64,000 nt of DNA from positions 62,001 through 126,000 of the forward strand of contig CAVQVM010000005.1 in NCBI GenBank assembly GCA_963717085.1. The letters run 5' to 3'. Position numbers and translations under genes: made by a program. This document shows, one piece after another, positions 49,642 to 56,653 of this stretch (positions are counted from its first letter, which is position 1; each line of letters starts with the position of its first letter). Below the pieces are notes generated by a model. The model saw only the letters and a list, made by a program, of their open reading frames with translations. It was not told where the DNA came from and made no database searches. The DNA comes from DASQUK01 sp963717085. Lineage in GTDB: Bacteria > Actinomycetota > Acidimicrobiia > Acidimicrobiales > VFJN01.

Positions 49642-50828
49642 TCGGCCTGGCTCTTCTGCTCGCCGCCACGCCACCACGGCAGCCGGCGGCGTAGGCCCGA
49701 CAGGCGCTTGCGCATGACCTGCGTCTCGGGTTCGGGCATCTGGCCGCGCCGGTCCAGGTAGACCGCCTTGCTGGCCGCGAACAGCGGGGTGGCCACCAGT
49801 GCGCCGGGGACCCCGGCGGCCGCGCCGCCCACCAGGACCGCCATCATCGTCGCCGGCGGCGACAGGTTGACGGCCCGACCGACGATGGCGGGGCTGATGA
49901 CGTGGTTCTCGAGGTTCTGGTAGGCGATGACCACGGCCAGGGCGATCACGGCCACGATCGGTCCCTGGGTCACCGCCAGCAGCACGAAGAACCCGCCGCC
50001 CAGGAGGCCACCGATCTGGGGGATCAGGTTGGTAAGCGTGGTCCAGAGGCCGGCCACCGGTGCCAGCGGCACGCCCAGCAGCAGGCCGGTCGACAACGTC
50101 ACCAGCCCGGCGAGGATGGCCACGAACATCGAACCCGCGAAGTAGCTGCCGAACGTCGAGTAGACGATCCGCCCCAGGCGATCTGCTTGCCCCAGGCGAC
50201 CCACGGGCACGAGCACTCGGAACCGGCGGACGATTCCTTCGCCGTCGACCAGCACCCCCAGGGCGGTGATGAGCACGACAACGGCGCTCAGCACGCCGCC
50301 CAGCAGCCGCTCGCCCAGGTTGGCCAGGGTGCGGTCGTCGACGCGCGCGGGCGCGTCCTCGATCCACTCCTCGATGGAGCCGGCGGCGTCGGCCTCCTCG
50401 AGGCGGGGGCCGATGATGGGCCAGCTGTAGAACTCGCGCACCGTCGTCGGCAGCTCCTCGCTGAACTCGCGCGACTGCCGGATCGCCGCCGGCGCGACCA
50501 GCAACACGACGACGGCCACCGCGATCGTCAGCCCGGTGCCCACTATCACGACCGCCGTGCCGCGGCTCGTGTTCCAGCGGCGCTGGGCGGCGCTGACCAC
50601 CGGGGTCAGCGCCAGGCCCAGCAGGACGCCGACGCCGATACCCGTCAGGATGTCGCCGGCCCGATCACCGATGGCGAACACCGCCACCGCCACCGCCGCC
50701 GCCAGGACCAGCACGACGAATGACCAGGGATCGATGTCGACGAGCACGCGCCCGTCCGCGGCATCGGGTTGATCGCGCCGATCACCCGGGTGCCCCGGGG
50801 CCTGCTCGGCGGTCACCTCGTCGGCCAC
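49629..50828 (-). CDS. AI-2E-family (YdiK/PerM) transporter
   Basis: About 399 residues from GTG 50828. Eight or so hydrophobic helices are seen, beginning FVVLVLAAAVAVAVFAIGDRAG; the conserved PerM-type loop is LTNLIPQIGGLLGG and the late helix VIAYQNLENHVISPAIVGRAV is diagnostic. The extended soluble segment about 120-190 (REFYSWPIIGPRLEEADAAG) also fits. The family includes TqsA exporters and Na+/H+ antiporters; substrate is unknown. It is divergent from another member of the same family with only 19 bases between start codons. Confidence 0.9.
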   Translation of the reverse strand: MADEVTAEQAPGHPGDRRDQPDAADGRVLVDIDPWSFVVLVLAAAVAVAVFAIGDRAGDILTGIGVGVLLGLALTPVVSAAQRRWNTSRGTAVVIVGTGLTIAVAVVVLLVAPAAIRQSREFSEELPTTVREFYSWPIIGPRLEEADAAGSIEEWIEDAPARVDDRTLANLGERLLGGVLSAVVVLITALGVLVDGEGIVRRFRVLVPVGRLGQADRLGRIVYSTFGSYFAGSMFVAILAGLVTLSTGLLLGVPLAPVAGLWTTLTNLIPQIGGLLGGGFFVLLAVTQGPIVAVIALAVVIAYQNLENHVISPAIVGRAVNLSPPATMMAVLVGGAAAGVPGALVATPLFAASKAVYLDRRGQMPEPETQVMRKRLSGLRRRLPWWRGGEQKSQADPRQ

Positions 50829-50847
50829 ACCGGTACGGTACGCCTCG

Positions 50848-52104
50848 GTGCAGCCCGGCCACCGCCCCACCGAGCACCGCGTTGTGCGCATCACCGCCCG
50901 GTCGGCGGTGGTGGGCGTCCTCGTTCTGGTGGCCGGGATCGTGGCGCAACGGATCTTCGTGGCCGCGCACCGTCCGCTCTCGTGGGCGGCGGCGGCGATC
51001 GTGGTCGCGGTCCTCATCGACCCGATCGTCGACCTGCTCGATCGCCACATCCCCCGGCTGGCCGCGGTCGTCGTCGCCCTGCTGGTCGTCGGCGGCGCCG
51101 CCTTCGCCGTGACGTACGTGGCGTTCGACAACCTGGCCGACGGCCTCGACCGCCTCGGTCGTGCCGCAGAGGACGCCGCCGAAAGACTGGAGGCGCGGGA
51201 TGACAGCGTGGGCGACCTCGCCCGGGATGTCGACGCCACCCGCCGCGTGGACCTGTTCGTCGACACCCTCGACGAACGCGTCACCGGTGGCGACGAGGTG
51301 TTGGTATCCACCGCCGGCACGGCGCCGACCTACCTCGTGGGCGGGATCCTGACGCTGTTCCTGATGTCGTACGGGCCCCGGCTCGCCCAGTCCGCCGTGA
51401 ACCAGTTGCCCTCACCCCGTCAGCGGGAGGCGGTCACCGACGTCGTGACCAGCGCGCTCAACCGATCGCGCCGGGCGGTGCTGCTGATGGTCGGCGAGGG
51501 GCTCGTGGTCGGCCTGCTCGTGACCGGCATCGCATACCTGCTCGACCTGCCGTCGTCGGCGGCGCTCGGTTTCGCGGCCGGGCTACTCGCCATGCTCCCG
51601 CACGTCGGCATCGTCCTCGGCAGCCTGCCGCTCATCCTCCTGCTCCTGGCGCTGCGCTCCGACCTCGACGCGATCGTGGCCGCCGTCGTGGTCGTCGCCT
51701 GCCAGCTCGTGGACTCGTACGTCGTGCGGCGTCGCATCTCCCTGTACAGCGTGCACGTCGGGTTGCTGGTGCCGTGGGTCGTCGTGCTGGTCGGCTATAC
51801 GGTGTACGGCGTCGGGGGCGCCGCCTTCGCGTTGGTGTTCGCGGTGTTCGGCCTGGCCGTCCTCGACGAACTGGCCGCTCGGCGACGCGCGGAGGAAGCG
51901 GCAGCAGCGGCCGCCACCGGGACCGACGCGGCCGTCGAGCCGTCCACCGATCGCTCGGCATCCGAGTTGGCCGATCAACCGGCGCCGATGGCGCTGCCGC
52001 TGCGAACCCCGACGGCAACGCCGGACCCGGCGCCGACGCCGACCTCGACGGTCGGACCCGGCCACGAGGCCACGGGTTCCGCCGGCGAGAGGGCGAGGTC
52101 ATAG
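50848..52104 (+). CDS. AI-2E-family transporter, diverged paralogue
   Basis: A 418-residue member with the same helix pattern (VVGVLVLVAGIVAQRIFVA, LILLLLALRSDLDAIVAAVV). The key loop is changed to LLAMLPHVGIVLGSLPL, and the C-terminal helix is VACQLVDSYVVRRRISLYSV. It has a long Ala/Pro/Thr-rich cytoplasmic tail (about 360-418), absent in the partner. The divergent promoter must overlap coding sequence, as only 19 bases separate the two genes. GTG 50848 is the best start. Confidence 0.87.
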   Translation: MQPGHRPTEHRVVRITARSAVVGVLVLVAGIVAQRIFVAAHRPLSWAAAAIVVAVLIDPIVDLLDRHIPRLAAVVVALLVVGGAAFAVTYVAFDNLADGLDRLGRAAEDAAERLEARDDSVGDLARDVDATRRVDLFVDTLDERVTGGDEVLVSTAGTAPTYLVGGILTLFLMSYGPRLAQSAVNQLPSPRQREAVTDVVTSALNRSRRAVLLMVGEGLVVGLLVTGIAYLLDLPSSAALGFAAGLLAMLPHVGIVLGSLPLILLLLALRSDLDAIVAAVVVVACQLVDSYVVRRRISLYSVHVGLLVPWVVVLVGYTVYGVGGAAFALVFAVFGLAVLDELAARRRAEEAAAAAATGTDAAVEPSTDRSASELADQPAPMALPLRTPTATPDPAPTPTSTVGPGHEATGSAGERARS

Positions 52105-52237
52105 GTTCCCGGGTCGGGCTCCATGACCTCGGGTGTCGCACGCCGGAACCGATGCCCTCGGCTGACCGGATCGATGCCAGGTACGCAGGCGAGCGGCCAT
52201 CCATCCCCGGCCGTGGGCCGCCTGTCAGGCTACGTCG

Positions 52238-52591
52238 GTGCCCAGCGACGAGGGCGAACGCGATCCCGACTTCCCCGACTACCGCTTCTCGCTGGCCAAC
52301 GAGCGCACCTTCCTCGCCTGGATGCGCACGTCGTTGGCGCTGCTGGCCGGCGGCATCGCGCTTCGCCAGGTCGTCCCGTCGTTCGGGATCCGGCACGTAC
52401 GCACCTCGCTCGCAGTTGCGGCCGTGGTGCTCAGCCTGGTCCTGGCGGTGGCCAGTTACGTGCGCTGGAACCAGATCGAGCGCGCCATGCGTCGGGGTGA
52501 GCCGCTCCCCCATCCGCTGGCCGTCCCCGTCCTCGCCACCGTGATCGCTGCGGTGGCCGGCACGGTGGCCGTCGTCCTCCTGGTGCGATGA
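52238..52591 (+). CDS. DUF202 (YidH-type) membrane protein
   Basis: A 117-residue protein with the DUF202 signature NERTFLAWMRTSLALLAGGIAL and three membrane helices (last one VLATVIAAVAGTVAVVLLV). Members are inner-membrane proteins of unknown function that often occur as adjacent pairs, as here. Its stop overlaps the next start as ATGA. Confidence 0.9.
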   Translation: MPSDEGERDPDFPDYRFSLANERTFLAWMRTSLALLAGGIALRQVVPSFGIRHVRTSLAVAAVVLSLVLAVASYVRWNQIERAMRRGEPLPHPLAVPVLATVIAAVAGTVAVVLLVR

Positions 52592-52908
52592 CCGAAGCCC
52601 CCGCCCCGAACGCCGGCACCACCGGCCTCCAGGCGGAACGCACGCAGCTCGCCTGGGTCCGCATGGCCCTCGCCGCCGGCGCCCTGGCCGCGGTCGTCGC
52701 CCGCCTGGCGCGGGGCGGCCCGTCCCTGGTCCTCGCGGTCGTGTTCGGCCTGGTCGTCGCCATGCCCGGGTTCGCGGCCGCGCTGGCGCGTATCCACGCG
52801 CTGCAGCGACAGCCGATCCCCAGGGCGGCCGCACCGTGGACCGTGGGTCTGCTGGCGGCCTCGGTGGCACTGGCCGACGCGCTGACGCTCACCCTGCTCG
52901 TCGCCTGA
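52588..52908 (+). CDS. DUF202 family membrane protein, second copy
   Basis: A 106-residue partner of the preceding gene, coupled by four-base overlap. It keeps the short signature AERTQLAWVRMALAAGALAA and two further hydrophobic segments (VFGLVVAMPGFAAALAR, TVGLLAASVALADALTLTLL). The two proteins probably form a heteromer; no substrate is known. Confidence 0.86.
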   Translation: MTEAPAPNAGTTGLQAERTQLAWVRMALAAGALAAVVARLARGGPSLVLAVVFGLVVAMPGFAAALARIHALQRQPIPRAAAPWTVGLLAASVALADALTLTLLVA

Positions 52909-53266
52909 CCGCCATAGGTAGCCACAACGCGGGTTAGCAGGCCAGCAAGGGGGGTAGCCCGCCCAACGATGACCCGCTCCTCGCGGTCGACGGCGGCGAT
53001 CGAGCCCCGGGCAACCCCGATGCCCCCACCCGATCCGGGCCCCGAGCGGCCCCCGGACCCCAGGCCGCCGATCCCGATGCCGCCGCCGACGCCCGCCCCG
53101 GAGCCGCCCGTCCCCCCGGGCCCGGCGCCGGCCCCCCGCCCGATCCCCACGTCGTCGTGATCGACGGTGCCTGAGCGATGAGCCTCCTGATGGACAACTC
53201 CGGGGCGGCGCAACACGAGCCGGTGACGTCGGTCGCCGCCGATCACCGCAACGTCGGGCGCCTGAC
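52909..53266. other. Intergenic tract with proline-coding low-complexity DNA
   Basis: No convincing gene. A 63-codon frame at 52969-53160 is almost all Pro, Pro-x-Pro and Arg. On the opposite strand the same DNA reads as Gly-rich, and both look like composition artefacts of GGCATCGGGATC-type repeats. Flanks are the DUF202 gene end and the end of the arsenate reductase gene. The region may be a decayed gene tail. No hairpin or promoter was recognised. Confidence 0.5.
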
Positions 53267-53905
53267 CTAACGGGTTGTGAGGCGTTCGAGTAGGGCTTCG
53301 ACGCGTCTGCCGATCTCGTCGCGGATCGGCCGGACCGCTTCGAGGTCGAGTCCGGCCGGGTCGTCGAGCACCCAGTCTTCGTAACGCCTGCCGGGGAAGA
53401 TGGGGCAGGCGTCCCCGCAACCCATCGTGACGACGACGTCGGCTGCCCGCACGATCTCGTCGGTCCAGGGCTTCGGGAATTCGTCGACGATGTCGATGCC
53501 GACGTCGGCCATTGCCTGTACTGCCGCCGGGTTCACCTCGCTCGCCGGTTCGGAACCGCCGGACCAGGCCGTCGCCCGGCCCTCGGCGAGATGGTTGAAC
53601 CAGCCGAGTGCCATCTGCGAGCGGCCAGCGTTGTGGACGCACAGGAACAGGACGATGGGCCGCCCGTCGTGGTCGTGTCCCTCAATGCGGGCCAGGGCGT
53701 GGAGGCGTTGGCGGGCGAATCGTTCGGCCATCAGCGGCAGGAAGTTGGTGATGGTGGCCCGCCCGGCGAACTGGTCGTAGCTGGTGGCCAGGAACTGTTC
53801 GATCGTCTCGACCGAGAACGTTCCCTCGAACTCCTGGCGCAAATTGCGGGCGGCCGTCTTGAGTGCGAGGTTCGCCTCGGGCGAAAGCTCCTGGAGGTCA
53901 GGCAT
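53267..53905 (-). CDS. arsC: Arsenate reductase/low-MW phosphatase with N-terminal helical domain
   Basis: A 212-residue protein. Residues 1-75 form a helical bundle (PEANLALKTAARNLRQEFEG) seen in actinobacterial ArsC-type proteins. The catalytic P-loop is LFLCVHNAGRSQMA (C-x5-R-S), and further Cys lie in VVTMGCGDACPIFPGRRYEDW with the Asp-Pro of the low-molecular-weight phosphatase family. It should reduce arsenate using its three Cys and thioredoxin or mycothiol. ATG 53905 follows GGAGATCC. It ends the divergent ars operon. Confidence 0.91.
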   Translation of the reverse strand: MPDLQELSPEANLALKTAARNLRQEFEGTFSVETIEQFLATSYDQFAGRATITNFLPLMAERFARQRLHALARIEGHDHDGRPIVLFLCVHNAGRSQMALGWFNHLAEGRATAWSGGSEPASEVNPAAVQAMADVGIDIVDEFPKPWTDEIVRAADVVVTMGCGDACPIFPGRRYEDWVLDDPAGLDLEAVRPIRDEIGRRVEALLERLTTR

Positions 53906-53933
53906 GGTGGATCTCCTGGTGGTCGCGGCGTTG

Positions 53934-54659
53934 TTAGGCGGTGTCGGCTGGCTGGTGGGGGACGATGAGATCGGCGGTGGGCAGGGCCGGCCAGAGGAAC
54001 CGGGCCAGGCCGACGGCGGCGACGCCGCCTGCGAGCTGCGCGGCCACGAAGGCGGGCACCGAGGCCGGTTGGATCCCGGCGAAGCTGTCGGTGAGGGTGC
54101 GTGCGACGGTGACGGCAGGGTTGGCGAACGAGGTTGACGAGGTGAACCAGTAGGCAGCGGCGATGTAGCCGCCAACCGCAACTGCAGCCAGCGCGGCACG
54201 TGATGTGGCGTTGGTCGAGCGCACGACCCCCAGGATCACCAGCACGAGCCCGAAGGTCGCCACGACTTCGCCGAGCCACAGCCCGCCGGCCGCCCGTTCG
54301 TGGGTGGACCACTCGATGGCGGGGCGCTCGAACATGAGGTTGGCGGCGATCGCCCCGACACATCCGCCAGTGAGCTGGGCGGCGACGTAGGCACCGGCCT
54401 CACCGTTGGCCATCCCACCCAGCAAACGATCGGCGAGGGTGACCACGGGGTTGAAGTGGGCGCCGGACAGCGACCCGAACGCCAGGATCAGCGCAACCAG
54501 AGCGGCGCCGGTGGCGAACGAGTTCTCCAGCAACTGAAGGCCGACATCGTTCGGGGAGAGCCGCTGCGCCGCGATCCCCGACCCGACCACGGCGGCCACG
54601 AGGAACCCGGTGCCGACGCCCTCGGCGGTGAGTCGACGGGCGAGACCCGGCGGTGGCAT
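53934..54659 (-). CDS. Aquaporin/MIP-family channel in ars operon (AqpS-like)
   Basis: A 241-residue six-helix MIP channel. Two NPx boxes are seen: GAHFNPVVTLAD and SFANPAVTVARTLTDSFAG. A Gly-rich first helix reads VAAVVGSGIAAQRL. It lies between cadI/arsI and arsC, the position and company of AqpS in Sinorhizobium meliloti, where the channel lets arsenite leave the cell after ArsC reduction. No ArsB or Acr3 pump is present here, which strengthens the AqpS interpretation. Ends with a short cytoplasmic tail. Confidence 0.88.
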   Translation of the reverse strand: MPPPGLARRLTAEGVGTGFLVAAVVGSGIAAQRLSPNDVGLQLLENSFATGAALVALILAFGSLSGAHFNPVVTLADRLLGGMANGEAGAYVAAQLTGGCVGAIAANLMFERPAIEWSTHERAAGGLWLGEVVATFGLVLVILGVVRSTNATSRAALAAVAVGGYIAAAYWFTSSTSFANPAVTVARTLTDSFAGIQPASVPAFVAAQLAGGVAAVGLARFLWPALPTADLIVPHQPADTA

Positions 54660-54662
54660 CGC

Positions 54663-55119
54663 TCAGCAGCAGCGGGCAGCAGATTCGGGCGCAGCCCCGC
54701 AGCACAGCGTGTCGGCGGATGGGTCCACGCCTCGGAGCTCGCCGGCGGGCATCTCGGCGTCGGCGAGCACCGTGTAGATCTCCCACGGCTCGCCGTCGGG
54801 CGCGTCGACCCAGACCTTGTCTTGCAGGGCGTAAGCAGCAGGTGACCTCGCCTTCGCTCGCGCACGCGAGCCCTTCGCCGGCGAGGCGGGTGTTGGCGGC
54901 CGCCACCTCGTCGGTCGAGTCGACCTCGACGCCCAGGTGGTTGAGCGAGCCTGGCTCACCGCCGCCTTCGATGAGCACAAGCTTCAGGGGTGGCTCCGCG
55001 ATGGCGAAGTTGGCGTATCCCGGCCGGAGCTTTGCCGGCTCGGTGGCGAACAGCTTCGAATAGAAGCCGACCGCCTTGTCGAGATCGGACACGTTGAGAG
55101 CCAGCTGCACGCGGGACAT
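54663..55119 (-). pseudogene. CadI/ArsI-type vicinal-oxygen-chelate protein with one-base frameshift
   Basis: From ATG 55119 the text is a close match in pattern to mycobacterial CadI (VQLALNVSDLDKAVGFYSKL, AEPPLKLVLIEG, LNHLGVEVDSTDEV). At 54834-54836, just after the conserved vicinal Cys pair (GEVTCC), one extra T shifts the frame. The true continuation, YALQDKVWVDAPDGEPWEIY, TVLADAEMPAGELRG and a Cys-rich tail (CCGAAPESAARCC), lies in the next frame to 54663. Corrected length is about 151 residues. ArsI members cleave C-As bonds and use that Cys pair. The error may be from assembly. Confidence 0.82.
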
Positions 55120-55150
55120 CGGGAGCCTCCTGATAGATTTGGACTTGTCG

Positions 55151-55182
55151 ATACATCGAGTATCGCCAATGTATCGATGTAT
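55151..55182. promoter_or_regulatory. ArsR-type operator between divergent arsR and cadI/arsI
   Basis: Perfect nine-base arms ATACATCGA (55151-55159) and TCGATGTAT (55174-55182) with a 14-base centre. They lie 31 bases from the cadI start and 33 from the arsR TTG, the usual position of an ArsR dimer site. The flanks are the most AT-rich of the region. Confidence 0.75.
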
Positions 55183-55215
55183 GTCAATACGAGATCGACG
55201 ACCGAGGAGCACGCT

Positions 55216-55563
55216 TTGGCCACGACCAAGCTCCAAACCGTGATGGACGTGTGCTGCCCGTCCGTGCTCGAGGCGCCCCTGAGCGAGGACCAGGCGGGCG
55301 AGGTGGCGCGGATGTTCGCCGCCCTCGCCGACCCCGTGCGGCTACGCCTGCTCAGCCTGGTCGCCGCTGCCGACGAGGTCTGCAGCTGCGATCTGCAGGC
55401 GCCGCTCGGCAAGTCCCAACCCACCGTCAGCCACCACACCAAGGCCCTATCCGAGGCCGGGCTCATCGTCGGCGAACGACGTGGCAAGTGGGTGTGGTGG
55501 CACGTCGTACCGGAGCGGCTCGCCGCCCTACGAGCCGCACTCGCGCCGACCCAACTGAGTTGA
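55216..55563 (+). CDS. arsR: ArsR/SmtB-family metalloregulator
   Basis: A 115-residue winged-helix repressor. Core text is MFAALADPVRLRLLSLVAAADEVCSCDL, with the inducer-binding Cys pair CSC and a further N-terminal MDVCCP that could bind arsenite. The recognition helix is GKSQPTVSHHTKALSEAGLI. TTG 55216 is preferred, as GAGGAG lies six bases upstream. It is divergent from cadI-aqpS-arsC and should repress it and itself through the palindrome. The CC plus CSC set is compatible with As(III) or Cd(II) sensing. Confidence 0.88.
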   Translation: MATTKLQTVMDVCCPSVLEAPLSEDQAGEVARMFAALADPVRLRLLSLVAAADEVCSCDLQAPLGKSQPTVSHHTKALSEAGLIVGERRGKWVWWHVVPERLAALRAALAPTQLS

Positions 55564-55579
55564 GCAGGAGGGACCCGGC

Positions 55580-56527
55580 TCAGGTCGTCGGCAGCCAGCT
55601 CGGACGCGGTGCCGGGATGCGCGGGAGACCAGAGGCGACTCGCCCGAACCGAGCGGTGCCCTGCTCCCATTCGATCCAGGCCTGCTCGATCTCGCCCCGG
55701 GTCCGGGCGACGAAGTTCCACCACATGAGTAGGTCCTCCGTGAACGGCCGTCCGCCGAGCAGCAGCACCCGGCTGTCGCCGCGCATGGCGAGCGCCAGCT
55801 CGTCGCGCCCACGGCCCAGGTAGGCGAGCACCCCGGGACGCACCAGCTCGCTGCCCACCGCCACCCCACCGGCCAGCACGATCAGGCCGTGCTCGAATTG
55901 GGTCTCGACGGGGAGGAGCACGTCCGTGTGCGTGGCGGTGGCGAGCTCGACGCCGAGGATGCCGACTTCCCGGCGGCCCGGGGATCGCACGCCGGCGAGG
56001 TTGCCGATGAGCACCGTCGCACGGCACGGCCCGTACTCGGCGACGGGCAGCTCCGCATGGTGGGCGAAGGCCGGCTCGTGATAGCGCGTGATGTCCGGCT
56101 GGGCGATCCACAGCTGGATGCCGTGCAGCACGCCCCGGTACCTCGCTGGCGTCCGCTCGGCGTGGGCGACGCCGCGGCCCGCGGTCATCAGGTTGAGCTG
56201 GCCGGGCCGGATCAGCCGCTCGCTGCCGAGGCTGTCGGTGTGGACGACCTCGCCCTCCACCAGCCACGTCACCGTCTGGAGCCCGGTGTGGGGGTGGGGA
56301 CCGACCTGCATGCCACCCTCCGGTGCGGCGGGAGCCACCGGACCGAAGTGGTCGGCGAAGCACCACGCCCCGATCGTCCTCCGCTGCCGCCGCGGCAGCG
56401 CGCGGCGCACGTCCACGCCGCCGACGCTCGCGGGTCGGCTCGGTACGAGCTCGACGGTCGGGCCCTCGGGGCAGCCGGACTCGGCGATGTCCGGCGCGGC
56501 GTCGGTGGCGGCGATCGGTCCGCTCAC
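55580..56527 (-). CDS. Pirin-family protein
   Basis: About 315 residues from GTG 56527 (an in-frame ATG upstream at 56617 is non-conserved). The first cupin has the pirin signature GAWCFADHFGP and PHPHTGLQTVTWLVEGEVVH, with TAGRGVAHAERTP as the metal-ligand part. The second cupin is degenerate. Pirins bind iron and some degrade quercetin. It is convergent with arsR and divergent from the copper ATPase. Confidence 0.9.
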   Translation of the reverse strand: MSGPIAATDAAPDIAESGCPEGPTVELVPSRPASVGGVDVRRALPRRQRRTIGAWCFADHFGPVAPAAPEGGMQVGPHPHTGLQTVTWLVEGEVVHTDSLGSERLIRPGQLNLMTAGRGVAHAERTPARYRGVLHGIQLWIAQPDITRYHEPAFAHHAELPVAEYGPCRATVLIGNLAGVRSPGRREVGILGVELATATHTDVLLPVETQFEHGLIVLAGGVAVGSELVRPGVLAYLGRGRDELALAMRGDSRVLLLGGRPFTEDLLMWWNFVARTRGEIEQAWIEWEQGTARFGRVASGLPRIPAPRPSWLPTT

Positions 56528-56618
56528 GGACCCCAGCTTCGCAGCCCGTGCGGACCCGGCGCGCCCACGTCCCGCGTTTGGCTGAGGCGACCACCGGACT
56601 TGGTTTGTTCCCGCCACT

Positions 56619-56635
56619 GTACCCCCCTAGGGTAT
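56619..56635 (+). promoter_or_regulatory. CsoR-type operator upstream of the copper ATPase
   Basis: The 17-base TACCCCCC-TAGGGTAT palindrome resembles the copper-sensing CsoR box (TACCC..GGGTA). It is 18 bases before the CopB start and overlaps the likely promoter. Copper should release a repressor and induce the ATPase. No csoR gene is in the window. Confidence 0.7.
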
Positions 56636-56653
56636 ATGCGAGGAGGTACCGCC

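Noticed and set aside
52969..53160. Proline-rich 63-codon frame
   Set aside because: Pure low-complexity text in both strands; kept only as a note on the intergenic region.
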